Shown here: piece by piece, positions 52,659 to 63,500 of the stretch
Layout of the letters: each line of letters starts with the position of its first letter
How positions within the stretch are numbered: position 1 is the first letter of the stretch
Source of the DNA: Mycobacterium sp. DL440
GTDB lineage: Bacteria > Actinomycetota > Actinomycetes > Mycobacteriales > Mycobacteriaceae
Length of the DNA stretch: 64,000 nt
Assembly: GCF_011745145.1 (NCBI RefSeq)
Contig: NZ_CP050191.1
Location: 6,154,473 to 6,218,472, forward strand
Direction: 5' to 3'
The notes under the pieces: model-generated
Database searches by the model: none
What the model saw: only the letters and a program-made list of their open reading frames with translations
What the model was told of the DNA's origin: nothing
Position numbers and translations under genes: made by a program

Positions 52659-54365
52659 TCAGGCCTTCAGATCCCTTATGGCTTCGATGCGTGCCTTCAA
52701 CTGATCGGTGGTCGCGGCGGCCACCGGAGGCCCGCCGCAGATGCGTCGCAGCTCGTTGTGGATCCAACCGTGCGGCTTACCGGTGCGGTGATGGGTGATG
52801 GTCACCAACGCGTTGAGTTCACGACGCAATTCCCGCAACTGGCCGTGCGTGGTGCGCGGGGGCGGCGGACCGCCCGATACCGCGGCCTCGGCCGTGCGTT
52901 TGGTGATCTGCGCATCCTGCCTGCGCCGCAACAGATCTCGCATCTGTGAGGCGTCGAGCAGGCCGGGGATGCCGAGATAGTCGGCTTCCTCGTCACTGCC
53001 GGCCGCCGCCGCCGTGCCGAACGACGAGCCGTCGAAGATGACCTGGTCCAGTTCGGCGTCGGCGCCCAGGGACTCGAAGCCGTTCTCCAGCTCGCTCTTC
53101 TCGTCCTTGCGCTTCTCGGCAGCTTCGAGCGCCTCGTCATCCAGCCCGTCGGATTCCCGGTGCGGCTTGCCCAGCACATGGTTGCGCTGGGCTTCCATCT
53201 CGCTGGCCAGCAGCAACAGATTCGGTACCGAAGGCAGGAAGATGCTGGCGGTCTCACCGGCGCGGCGCGACCGCACGAACCGGCCGATGGCCTGCGCGAA
53301 GAACAAGGGGGTGGACGCGCTCGTCGCGTACACGCCGACCGAGAGTCGTGGCACGTCGACGCCCTCGGACACCATGCGGACCGCGACCAGCCAGCGGCTG
53401 GTGCCTTCCGAGAACCGGCTGATCCGGTCCGAGGCGCCGGGATCGTCGGAGAGCACCACGGTGGGCACCTCGCCGGTGATCTTGGTGAGCAGATCGGCGT
53501 AGGAGCGGGCGGTGGTCTGGTTGGTGGCGATGATCATGCCGCCGGCGTCGGGCACATGCTGACGCTTCTGCTGCAACCGCTTGTCGGCGGCCGCGATGAC
53601 CGCTGGCATCCACTCGCCCGTCGGGTTCAGCGCGGTGCGCCAGGCCCGTGCGGTGTGCTCGGCGGTCAGCGGCTCGCCGAGGCGCGCCGCGTGCTCCTCG
53701 CCGGCACTGTCACGCCAGCGGGCCTCACCCGAATACGCCAGGAACACCACGGGCCGGACCACGCCGTCGGCCAGCGCGTCGGAATAGCCGTACACGTGGT
53801 CGGCCTGCGAGCGCTGGAACCCGGCCTCGTCGGGCTCGTAGTTGACGAACGGGATCGGGCTGTCGTCGCTGCGGAACGGGGTACCGGTCAGGGAGAGGCG
53901 CCGTGTCGCGTCATCGAAGGCTTCGCGCATCGCGTCGCCCCAACTCTTCGCGTCACCGCCGTGGTGGATCTCATCGAAGATGACGAGCGTCCTGCGGTTC
54001 TCGGTGCGCACCCGGTGCCGGGTGGGGTGGCTGGCGACCTGGGCATAGGTGACGACGACGCCGTGGTACTCGGCCGAGGTCTGGGAGTCGGAGTTGCTGA
54101 ACTTCGGATCCAGTGCGATGCCGTTACGTGCCGCCGCCTGCGCCCACTGGATCTTGAGGTGCTCGGTCGGCACCACCACGGTGATCGCGTCGACCGTGCG
54201 GTCGTTGAGCAGTTCGGCCGCGATCCGCAGCGCAAACGTCGTCTTCCCCGCGCCAGGGGTGGCGACGGCCAGGTAGTCCCGCGGTTTGGCGGTCAAATAC
54301 TTCACCAGCGCCTTGCGCTGCCAGCCCCGAAGTGCCTGGGTGCTGGGCGCTGCTTCAGCCCGCAC
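52659..54365 (-). CDS. Superfamily 2 DEAD/DEAH-like helicase
   Basis: 568 residues with SF2 helicase motifs: A-T-P-G-A-G-K-T (35-42, Walker A), I-F-D-E-I-H (129-134, DEIH Walker B), L-T-G-T-P-F-R-S (159-166), and Q-A-I-G-R-F-V-R-S-R-R (motif VI). The second half has an acidic, Ala-rich linker (about 420-470) and a helical C-terminus with H-R-T-G-K-P-H-G-W-I-H near the end. GTG 54365 has a GGAGAGGAG ribosome site and removes 39 unlikely codons. No partner nuclease or methyltransferase is adjacent, so a restriction-system role is not supported. Probably DNA repair or DNA-processing. Confidence 0.85.
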   Translation of the reverse strand: MRAEAAPSTQALRGWQRKALVKYLTAKPRDYLAVATPGAGKTTFALRIAAELLNDRTVDAITVVVPTEHLKIQWAQAAARNGIALDPKFSNSDSQTSAEYHGVVVTYAQVASHPTRHRVRTENRRTLVIFDEIHHGGDAKSWGDAMREAFDDATRRLSLTGTPFRSDDSPIPFVNYEPDEAGFQRSQADHVYGYSDALADGVVRPVVFLAYSGEARWRDSAGEEHAARLGEPLTAEHTARAWRTALNPTGEWMPAVIAAADKRLQQKRQHVPDAGGMIIATNQTTARSYADLLTKITGEVPTVVLSDDPGASDRISRFSEGTSRWLVAVRMVSEGVDVPRLSVGVYATSASTPLFFAQAIGRFVRSRRAGETASIFLPSVPNLLLLASEMEAQRNHVLGKPHRESDGLDDEALEAAEKRKDEKSELENGFESLGADAELDQVIFDGSSFGTAAAAGSDEEADYLGIPGLLDASQMRDLLRRRQDAQITKRTAEAAVSGGPPPPRTTHGQLRELRRELNALVTITHHRTGKPHGWIHNELRRICGGPPVAAATTDQLKARIEAIRDLKA

Positions 54366-54448
54366 CCTGGGACTCCTCTCCGTCGGAAAGCAGTCTAGGC
54401 CAGCGCGTTCCGTTGGCGCATCTCTGCAGGAGAATGCCGGGCGTGTCG

Positions 54449-54955
54449 CTAGACGAAGTGGTTGTCGTTCTTGACGAACCACTCGGCGCGTTCGGTGTCG
54501 GTGAGGTCGGCCAGCTGGGCGAGCCCCTCGAAATAGGCCTCCCGCGGCGCGCCGGGAGCAAACAGCATCAGCAACGACGTCGGCGCATCGGCCTCATTGC
54601 GGAAACCGTGGATCCCGCCCGGTGGGACATACAGGAAATCGCCCTGGTTACTGTCCGTCCAGTCGTTCCCGTCGTAGAGCTTGACGGTGCCTGACAGGAC
54701 GAAGAAGGCCTCGGACATGCCCCGGTGAAAATGCGGACCGGGGCCGCCGGCCTGTGGGCTGATGTCGACGCGGTACAGACCGTAGTCCCCATTGGTCTGC
54801 TGTTGATTGGCGAGGTAGTGGTACTTCACCAATCCGAAGGAGTCGTAATCGGACGGCTCGTCCCCGCGCCTGACCCACGCGCTGACCTCCGGGTCGTCCT
54901 TCGTGTAGCGGGCCGGGGGATAGGGCGGCACATTCTTGGGGTCCCAGAGCGACAC
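54449..54955 (-). CDS. Cupin-domain protein
   Basis: 168 residues. The cupin metal motif is G-P-H-F-H-R-G-M-S-E-A-F-F-V (about 73-86, two His and one Glu), and the second His is in P-P-G-G-I-H-G-F (about 110-117). Such single-domain cupins bind a metal and a small ligand. No operon partner is obvious; it follows the second SDR gene by about 100 bp on the same strand. The function is not assignable. Confidence 0.8.
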   Translation of the reverse strand: MSLWDPKNVPPYPPARYTKDDPEVSAWVRRGDEPSDYDSFGLVKYHYLANQQQTNGDYGLYRVDISPQAGGPGPHFHRGMSEAFFVLSGTVKLYDGNDWTDSNQGDFLYVPPGGIHGFRNEADAPTSLLMLFAPGAPREAYFEGLAQLADLTDTERAEWFVKNDNHFV

Positions 54956-55058
54956 GGGGGCCAGCCTAGTCGCGACGCGGCTGTTGGTGCCGAGATCGAC
55001 GCCAGGGTTGTTCGCGCCGCGCCGCAGCAGCCTTGGTGTCGAAAGTGGCGACGGGAAT

Positions 55059-55982
55059 TCAGGCCCGCGAGTCCTGCAAGGCGGGGTACGTCACACCGGT
55101 CAGCTCCTCGGACACCGTCCACAACCGGCGCTGCAGCTCAAAGTCATGCGACTGGTCGCTGGACGGCACCACCTTGGGGTAGCCGCGTGACCCGCCGGGG
55201 CCGTCGGGGCCGAAGTACTGCCCGCCCAGCGCGCCCGGATCCGTCGCCGCACGCAACGTCGGCAGGGCGCCGGCCGCGGCGTCCTGAAAGAGCGGCTTGA
55301 GCAACGGGATGGCTCGTTGCAGGGCGCCAGGCAGGTGGCGCATCAGCTCGGTATCCGAACCGCCCGGGTGGGCGGCCAGGGCAGTGGTCTTCTCGCCGGT
55401 GAGCCGGCGCTGCAGCTCGTAGGTGAACAGCAGGTTGGCCAACTTGGACTGGCCATAGGCGCCGACCCGGCTGTAGCGCCGCTCCCACTGCAGGTCGTCG
55501 AAGTGGATCGTGGCGTTGATGCGGTGGCCGATGCTGCTGACCGTCACGACGCGCGAACCCGTCACCGGCAGCAGGCGATCCAGCAGCAGACCGGTGAGCG
55601 CGAAGTGGCCAAGATGGTTGGTGCCGAACTGCAGCTCGAACCCGTCGGCGGTGGTCTCCTTCGGCGGGTACATCACACCGGCGTTGTTGATCAGCAGGTC
55701 GATGCGCTCGTGCTTCTCTCTGAGCTCGTCGGCCGCTTCGCGTACTGACGCCAGCGATCCCAGGTCGAGGCGCTGCAGCTCCAGGTCGGCGTCCGGCACC
55801 GACCGTGAGATCCACTCGACGGCGGCCTCTCCTTTGTCCAGGTTGCGGACGGCGAGTACGACGTGGGCTCCCTTGGCGGCCAGGGCCCTGGCGGTCTCGA
55901 GCCCGAGTCCGGTGTTGGCGCCGGTGATGACGGCCGTGCGGCCCGATTGGTCCGGAATCTTGGCGGTGGTCCACTTGGTCAT
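55059..55982 (-). CDS. Short-chain dehydrogenase/reductase, paralogue 2
   Basis: 307 residues, exactly the length of the SDR at 46386-47309, and colinear with it throughout. It has T-G-A-N-T-G-L-G near 19-26, [20 protein letters not shown] and the same C-terminal [20 protein letters not shown] ending. It is divergent from a TetR gene with an operator-like inverted repeat in between, unlike paralogue 1, which lies in the moeA run. Probably an NADP-dependent alcohol/aldehyde reductase with substrate unknown. Confidence 0.87.
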   Translation of the reverse strand: MTKWTTAKIPDQSGRTAVITGANTGLGLETARALAAKGAHVVLAVRNLDKGEAAVEWISRSVPDADLELQRLDLGSLASVREAADELREKHERIDLLINNAGVMYPPKETTADGFELQFGTNHLGHFALTGLLLDRLLPVTGSRVVTVSSIGHRINATIHFDDLQWERRYSRVGAYGQSKLANLLFTYELQRRLTGEKTTALAAHPGGSDTELMRHLPGALQRAIPLLKPLFQDAAAGALPTLRAATDPGALGGQYFGPDGPGGSRGYPKVVPSSDQSHDFELQRRLWTVSEELTGVTYPALQDSRA

Positions 55983-56024
55983 GGGAGACTCCTCGTGAGG
56001 CTAAGCGGAGTGGATACTCCGGTT

Positions 56025-56045
56025 GCGTTCGACTATACGGAACGC
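56025..56045. promoter_or_regulatory. Inverted repeat over the SDR -10 box, candidate TetR operator
   Basis: GCGTTC (56025-56030) and GAACGC (56040-56045), 9 bases apart. The minus-strand -10 box TATAGT (56032-56037) of the SDR gene lies inside the spacer, so binding would block it. Confidence 0.5.
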
Positions 56046-56105
56046 GCGCCCCGCTTTGTCAATGGTGTGTCTGCGTTTATCGACGGTTGTGTGAGGTGAT
56101 GAAGA

Positions 56106-56657
56106 ATGCGTGCGGATGCGGCGCGGAACCGTGCCCGGGTGCTCGAGGTCGCTTACGACACCTTCGCGGCCGATGGACTGTCCGTGCCCATCGACGAGAT
56201 CGCCCGCCGGGCCGGCGTCGGCGCAGGCACCGTCTACCGCCACTTCCCGACCAAAGACGCGTTGTTCCAGGCCGTTATCGCCGAACGCATCCGCGGCGTC
56301 GTCGAGGAGGGGCGGACCCTGCTTGCCGAGGCCGATCCGGCCGAGGCGATGTTCACGTTCCTGCGGTCGATGGTGCTGCAATGGGGCGTCGCCGACCGCG
56401 GCCTGGTCGACGCACTGGCCGGATCGGGCATCGACGTCAACGCCGTGGTTCCCGAGGCCGAGGGCGAATACCTCGCCGTCCTCGGTGATCTGCTGACCGC
56501 AGCGCAATGCTCGGGTACGGCGCGAGACGACGTGACGGTCGCGGACGTGAAGGCAATTCTGGTCGGCTGCCAGGCCATGCAGAGTTACAACGCGGACGTG
56601 GCCGAGCGGGTCACTTCGGTGGTGTTCGACGGACTGCGGGCGGAAGGAAAACGGTGA
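56106..56657 (+). CDS. TetR-family regulator
   Basis: 183 residues. HTH near 5-50 with V-P-I-D-E-I-A-R-R-A-G-V-G-A-G-T-V-Y-R-H-F, then D-A-L-F-Q-A-V-I, and an all-helical C-terminal half. ATG 56106 has a GAGGTGATGAAG ribosome site. It is divergent from the SDR gene with an inverted repeat in the 123-base gap. Its stop overlaps the sulfotransferase GTG (GTGA), so regulator and sulfotransferase are made together. Together they suggest one small regulated module. Confidence 0.87.
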   Translation: MRADAARNRARVLEVAYDTFAADGLSVPIDEIARRAGVGAGTVYRHFPTKDALFQAVIAERIRGVVEEGRTLLAEADPAEAMFTFLRSMVLQWGVADRGLVDALAGSGIDVNAVVPEAEGEYLAVLGDLLTAAQCSGTARDDVTVADVKAILVGCQAMQSYNADVAERVTSVVFDGLRAEGKR

Positions 56658-57463
56658 CCGCACTTCATTTCATCTCGGGTCTACCGCGATCGGGGTCGAC
56701 GCTCCTGGCGGCGCTGCTGCGACAGAACCCGCGCTTTCAGGCCGGGATGTCGGGACCCTTGGCGGGCTTGTTCGACGCCTTGGTCGCCCAGATGAGCGCA
56801 CGCAACGAGTTTTCGGTGTTCCTCGACGACGCCAAGCGGGAGCGCATCCTGCGCGGGTTGTTCGACAGCTACTACTCCGACTGTGTCGCCGAGGTGGTCT
56901 TCGACACGAACCGTGGCTGGTGCGCGCGGATGCCGGCGATCGCACAGCTGTTCCCGGATGCGAAAGTCATTGCCTGCGTGCGTGATCTACCGTGGGTGAT
57001 CGACAGCATCGAACGCCTGGTGCAGCGCAACGTGTTCAGCCCGTCGTCGATCTTCAACTACAGCCCCGGCGGCACCGTCTACACGAGGGCCAATGACGTT
57101 GCCGCACAAGACGGTATGGTCGGCGGCCCCTACGACGCACTCAAGCAGGCGTGCTTCGGCGCCCAACGCGACCGCCTGCTGGTGGTGCAGTACGAGACCT
57201 TGACCACCGAGCCCGCCAAGGTCATGCACGCCATCTACGAATTCATCGGCGAGCCGGTTTTCGAACACGACTTCGGCCGTGTCGATTACGACGTCACCGA
57301 GTTCGACCAACGGGCCGGGACGCCCGGGCTGCACACTGTGCGGGGTGAGGTGAAAGCCGAACCGCGTGAGACCGTGCTGCCGCCGGATCTGTTCAATCGC
57401 TTTGTCCACGATGCGTTCTGGCGGGACCCGGGCAAGGTTCCGGACGGCCTGCGCGTCGTGTAG
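56654..57463 (+). CDS. Sulfotransferase
   Basis: 269 residues. The N-terminal G-L-P-R-S-G-S-T-L-L is the 5'-phosphosulfate-binding loop of PAPS-dependent sulfotransferases, V-R-D-L-P-W-V-I-D-S near 110-119 covers the 3'-phosphate site, and V-Q-Y-E-T-L near 177-182 is also typical. Mycobacteria use such enzymes to sulfate glycolipids and menaquinone, but the acceptor here is unknown. GTG 56654 overlaps the TetR stop. A strong hairpin follows the gene. Confidence 0.83.
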   Translation: MTALHFISGLPRSGSTLLAALLRQNPRFQAGMSGPLAGLFDALVAQMSARNEFSVFLDDAKRERILRGLFDSYYSDCVAEVVFDTNRGWCARMPAIAQLFPDAKVIACVRDLPWVIDSIERLVQRNVFSPSSIFNYSPGGTVYTRANDVAAQDGMVGGPYDALKQACFGAQRDRLLVVQYETLTTEPAKVMHAIYEFIGEPVFEHDFGRVDYDVTEFDQRAGTPGLHTVRGEVKAEPRETVLPPDLFNRFVHDAFWRDPGKVPDGLRVV

Positions 57464-57473
57464 TTGACCGAGA

Positions 57474-57512
57474 AGCAAAGGCCCCGCACACCAGGTGTGC
57501 GGGGCCTCTGCT
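57474..57512. terminator. Strong bidirectional terminator
   Basis: A near-perfect hairpin: AGGCCCCGCACACC (57479-57492), one base, then its exact reverse complement (57494-57507), extended by AGCA/TGCT with one mismatch. It lies between the convergent sulfotransferase and giant glycine-rich genes. No U-tract follows. Confidence 0.8.
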
Positions 57513-57525
57513 TGAGTGCCGTCGA

Positions 57526-60500
57526 CTACGGGTTGTCGGCTCCGTCGTCGAGGGTGACGTCCTGGTCCGCTACAGGGTTGTAACCCGGGTGTGCGGTAGC
57601 GGCACCGTCGACGGGGTCGACCGATCCTTGGGTCCAGGTTCCGCCGTTGCCTCCGGTGTTCCCGCTATTGGTACCGCTGCCACCGTTGCCGGCAACGACG
57701 GTGTTGTGGTTGTAGGTAAAGCCGCCCGGGAAGTTGGCCGGATCGCTGTTGTACGAACCCGTCTGCAGGTAACCCCCCGCGCCGCCGGTGCCGCCGTTGG
57801 AGCCGTCACCACCCCGGCCGGTGTGGGCCTTGCTATTGGTGGCCGTGGCGTTTTCGCCGAGAGCCGAGATCGACGAGAACTGCGTCGGGCTACCGGCAGC
57901 GCCGCCGCCGCCGTTACCGCCCTTGCCGCCGTCGACGCCGTTGCCGCCGTCCCCGCCGATGATCTCGCTGCCGGACACGTTCGCATTCTGACCCGCGGAG
58001 TTGATCGCCACCCGGCTTCCGTTGCCGCCCCTGGAACCGGAGGTACCGGTCGCGGAACCGCCGTTGCCGCCCACCGCGGTGGCCTGGGCATTGGCATTGT
58101 CACCCGACGGAACCGTGATGGTCCCGCTGGGCCCACTGATCTGGATGTTGTCGCGGCCGGCGCTGATATTCGCGGACCCACCCAGGCCGCCCTGGTTGCC
58201 GGTGCCGGTTGCGTTGCCGCCGTCGCCACCGGTGGCCGTGCCGGACGCGGTGCCACCGTTCTGGGCGTTGATCGTCGCAAAACTGCCGTTACCGCCGGTG
58301 CCGCCGCCATTCGCGTTGCCGCCCTGGCCGCCGGTGGAGAACGTGGGGCTGGCGGTGCCGTCGGTCAGATATCCGACCTTTCCGCCGGTCAGTGCCCACA
58401 GGTCGGCGTTGCCGCCGTTGCCACCCGTGCTGCCCGCACCGTCGCCGTATCCGCCGTCTCCGCCATCGACCACGCCGGTGACGACACTGCCCCCGTTGGT
58501 GGCGCTGACGGCGGCCGCACCGCCGTTGCCGCCGATGCCGCCATTGGCGTCACCGAGCCCGGCGTTGCCGCCCGTGGCCAAGGTGTTGGTGACGGTGGCG
58601 CCGTTGTAGGCCTGCACTACTGCTGCGCCGCCGGTGGCGCTGCCGTTGGCGTTTCCGCCGGTTGCGGTGCTGTTGGTGATGGTGATGCCGGTGTCTGCCG
58701 CGTCGGGGCCGTTGCTGGTATGGCCGATGCGGCCTTCACCTCCGGCGCCGCCGTTGAGGCCGTTGGCGCTGTTGCCGCCGTCACCGCCGGTGGCTTCACC
58801 ATTGGTGATGATGCTGCCGTACCCACCGGCGCTGATCCGGCCGGTTCCACCGGCGCCGCCGGTGTAGCCGACTCCAGCGACCGTGGTGCCGTCGCCGCCG
58901 TCACCGCCGTGGGCGGTGCCGGTGACATCGCCACCGCCGCCGTTCTGCGCATCCGCGCGGATTTGTGCGTCGCCACCGATACCGCCGGTGGAGCCGATCC
59001 CGGTGCCGTCGCCGCCGTCACCGTTGATGGCGGTGCCGCCGGCGTGGGCATTCTCACCGAAGGCAGCGACCTGGGCGTAGAAGATGTGGCCGCCGCCGGT
59101 ACCGCCGAGCCGTCCGTCGCCGCCATTGCCGCCGCGGACCTCGCTGGCCGGGTCGACGGTGGCGCCGTTGCCGGCGGCGTAGATGCGGGCGCCGCCGCCG
59201 TCGGCGCCGGTGCCGCCGACGTTGCCGGTCGTGGAGGTGGTGGCGTTGCCGCCGTCGCCGCCGATGACCGTGCCCGCGGCTGAGCCGCCGTCCTGGTAGT
59301 AGGAGCCGGTGGCCATACGTGCTGAACCCCCTTCTCCACCAACACTATTGATGCCGGTGCCCTTGCCGCCGTTGCCGCCGCGGACCTCGCCGGTGACGTT
59401 GCCGCCGGCGTGGGCGGTGTGGTCGTTGGTTTGGTACAGCGTCCACATTTCGGCTTTACCGCCGGTGCCGCCCTGGCCGCCCTGGAGGCCGGTGCCGCCG
59501 TCGCCGCCTGTGACTTGGGCGTCGGTGACGTTCCCGTCGAGTTGGGATACGACCTCGGCGGCGCCACCGTCGCCACCGACCCCACCCAGAGCGTCGCCGA
59601 AGCCGGCGTTGCCACCTTTGACAGTGGCGTCGGTGACGTCGCCACCGAGGCGGGTGACTGTTCCGTTGGGGGCCAGGGTGGGAAGGGTTCCGCCGGCGGT
59701 GATGCTGGCCGCGCCACCATCGGCGGTGTCAGATCCGTTTCCACCGGTCACGGTGCTGGAATCGACTGTGCCGGTAGCGGTGGCCAGGATCGAAGCCGCA
59801 CCACCGTTGCCGCCGGTGCCCGCGTCGCCACCGGTCGCATGACTGTCGGTGATGATGGTTCCGGTACCGGCTGCCGTGAGGGTGGCATTGCCGCCTACGG
59901 CACTGTCGCCACCGTGGCCGCCGGTCGCGGAGCTGTTGATGATCTTGGCTCCGCCCGTGACGGTCGCCGATGCGTTTCCACCGCCCCCGCCGGTCCCGGC
60001 GTCGCCGCCGGTGACGTGGGTGTTGGTGACCGCACCGGTCGAACCACCGGTGACATCAATGCTGGCACCACCGCCGACGGCTCCGGCGGTGTCGTTGCCT
60101 GCGGTCGCGGAGCTGTCCGTGATCGTGCCCAGGCTGGTGTTGAGCGACGCGTTGTTGCCATTGGCCCCAGTGATGCCGTCACCACCGGTCGCGGTGCTGC
60201 CGGTGATGGAGTCGTTGAGGCCTCTGGCTGTGATGGTGCCTCCGCCTCCGGAGCCGCCGTTGACACCGTTCTGGCCGGTGCCGCCGTCACCGCCGGTCGC
60301 GGTGCCCTGGGTGGTGCTGTTGGCGCCACCGGTGCCGGAGCTCTGCCCCGCGCTGATGATGGCCTGACCGCCGTTGCCGCCCGTGTTGACGATGCCGGTC
60401 CCGCCGTCTCCGGCGGTGGCCGTGCCGCCAGCTTTGGATCCGTTGCCCTTGGACACGATCTGCGCCCGCGCTCCGCCGCCGCCGGTACCGCCCGCGGAGC

Positions 60501-63500
60501 CGTCGCCGCCGGCACCGCCGTACGCGGAACCGCTTGCGGTGGAGGAATTTCCGGTGGTGATCACGGTGGCGAACCCACCGGCGCCGCCGTGTCCACCGGT
60601 GAGGGCATCGCCGCCGGCACCGCCGCGGGCGTACCCGTCGGCCTTGCTGTTGTCGCCGAGGCCGGCGTAGAGCCCGGTCTGGATCCAGCCGTCGCCACCC
60701 TTACCGCCGGTGCTGCCGGCAGCGTCGGCGTCCCCGCCGGCCCCGCCGATACCTGAACCGCTGGCCGTGCTGCCGGTCCGCTGGGCGACAACTCCACCGA
60801 TGCCGCCGGCTCCGCCGGTACCACCGTTGCTGCCGTTCCCACCGGCGCCACCGGCGCCGGTGCCGCTGGCGCCCGTGCCGGAAGACGTGGCCGAAACGAT
60901 GCCGTCACCGCCGGTGCCGCCGTGTCCGCCGGTGGTGCCGTTGCCGCCCTTGCCGCCGGTGGCGGTCGCGTCGCTGACACCGCCGCCGTTGCTCGCGGTC
61001 ACGGTGGCCGCGCCACCGTTGCCGCCAGTGCCGCCAAGGGCGTCACCGAGTCCTGCGTTGCCGCCGGTGGCGTCGGTATCGCTCACGATGCTGTTGGCGC
61101 CGTCAGCGGTGATGGTGGCCGTGCCACCGACCGCGGTGTCGCTGTTGGTGCCGCCGGTCGCGTGGCTGTCGGAGATGCTGCCGCCGTTGGTGGCGCTCAC
61201 CGTGGCGTAACCGCCCAGACCGCCGGAACGACCGTCGGCACCGGTGGCGCTGCTGTGGGTGATGGTGCCGTTGATCGCCTCGACCGTGCCGATTCCACCC
61301 TGCCCGTTGACGGCGTCGCCGCCGATGGCGGTGCTGCCGTCGATGTGGCCGCCGCTGGCGGGGACACCGAAGGTTCCGGCGAACACATAGGCCTGCCCAC
61401 CGAGTGCGCCGGTTGCACCGACGCTGTTGGCGTCACCACCGTCGCCGGCGGTTGCAGTGCTGTTGGTGGCAGTGCTGTCGGTGGCATTGGCGACGATGCG
61501 GCCCTGGCCACCGGTGCCGCCGTGGCCACCGTTGGTTGCCGCGCCGCCGTCACCGCCGGTGGCGGTACCGCTGGCCTCGCTGTTTATCCCGAATGCCTGG
61601 ATGTTGCCGATGGTGCCGTTGCCGCCGATACTGCCGCTACCGGTGCCGTCACCACCGTCGCCGCTGCGTGCGGTGCCGCTGGCCTGCGCGCCTTCGGCGA
61701 AGGCGCCGACCTGGCCGGCGCTGCCGTTGCCACCGGTGCCGCCGGCGACACCGTCGCCGCCGTTGCCACCGAAGGCGTCGCCATCGGCCACAGAACCGGT
61801 GCCGCCCGCGACGACACTGCCTGTTCCGCCGATTCCGCCGTGGCCGCCGCCGGTGGCATCGCCGCCGGAACCGCCGGTCGCGGTCCCACTGGCCGACCCG
61901 TCATTTCCGCCGATACCGGTTCTGACGAAGCTGGCCTGGATGTTGCCGCTGCCGCCGTTACCGCCGGTGCCGCCGGGACCGGCGGCGTCGCCGCCCGCAC
62001 CGCCCGTGGCGACGCCCGAAGCGGTGCCGCCGCTACCACCCTGCAGACCCGAGCTGACCTCGGAGTAGCCGCCCTTGCCGCCGGTGCCGCCATCGGTACC
62101 CGATCCGCCCGCGCCGCCCGTGGCACTCGCGTCGGTCACCTCTCCACCCAGGTTTACGTAGACGAGGGCGTCGCCACCCACGCCGCCGGTGCCGGTGCGG
62201 ATGGAGTCGCCGCCCGCGCCGCCGGTCGCAGACGATTCGTCGATGGAGCTGCCGGACCCGTTCGCATTGAGCGTGGCGGTGCCACCGTCGCCGCCCTTGC
62301 CGCCCGCGGCGGTCGCGGTGCCGTCGCCGCCTTCGCCACCCTGTCCGCCGGTGGCACCGCTGTCAGTGACCCCGTCGGCGGGAACATAGCCGGTGATGGT
62401 CGCGTAGCCGCCGTTGCCGCCCGCGCCACCGTTGTGGCCCAGGCCGGCACCGCCGGCGCCTCCGCCTCCGCCCGCCCCGCCGCGGACGGTGTTGTCGGTG
62501 CCCACCCAAAGGTGCGCGTTACCACCGTTACCGCCGGCCCCGCCGAGCGCGCCGTCGGTGCCGCCGTTGCCGCCCAAGCCGCCGGCGCCGCCGGTGACGC
62601 TGCCGCCGGAGAGATCGACGGAGGACAGGGCGTAGCCGTAGCCGCCGTCGCCCCCCTTGCCGTTGCCGACGCCGGTGCCGCTGTTGCCACCCTTACCGCC
62701 GGTCGCGCTGGTGCCGTGGACGAGGCTGCCGTACTCGCCGAAGACGCCGCCCTTCCCACCCTTTCCACCGGTGCCGCCATCGAAGCCGTTGCCGCCGGCG
62801 CCGCCGGTGCCCGTGCCGTCGACGACGGTGCCGCCGCTGTAGTCGCCGCCGATGCCGGCATCGACCAGTCCGGTGCCGCCGGCACCGCCGTGTCCGCCGG
62901 TGGAGCCGTTGCCACCGGCGCCGCCGGTGGCCGTGCCGCTGGCTGAGGCGTCGTTTCCGTATCCGCTGGCGGCAACCACGAAGGCGTTTCCGCCGACGCC
63001 GCCGGTGCTACCCGAACCGGTGCCGGATCCGCCGGCACCGCCCAGTGCGGCGCCGTTGGCGGTTCCGGGGTGGTCGGGGGTGCCGTAGCCGGCTGAGATG
63101 ACGCCGCGCCCGCCGTCGCCGCCCAGGCCGCCGTTGACGCCGTCGCCACCGGCCCCACCGGTCGCGTTACCGTCGGCGGTGCTCGTGGCACCGGTGGCCT
63201 GAATCAGGCCTGCACCGCCGTCGCCGCCGGTGCCGGTGCCGATGGAGTCGCCACCCGCGCCGCCACGGGCGTTGCCTGTCGCGCTGGTGTTCGCGCCGTC
63301 GGCCCAAACGGTGGCGGCCCCACCGGTGCCGCCGGTGCCGCCGGCAGCAGAAGTCGTTCCGTCGCCGCCCTTGCCGCCGCGACCACCCGTGGAGGTGCCG
63401 CCGCTGACGTTGCCGCCGTGATCACCATCGACGATCGCGCCACCGCCACCGCCGCCGCCGCCACCGCCATAACCGGGGTCACTGACAGTGCCCGCGGCGC

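Noticed and set aside
52659..54365. Helicase as a restriction-system subunit
   Set aside because: No methyltransferase, specificity subunit or nuclease gene is adjacent, and the motif set fits a general SF2 helicase.
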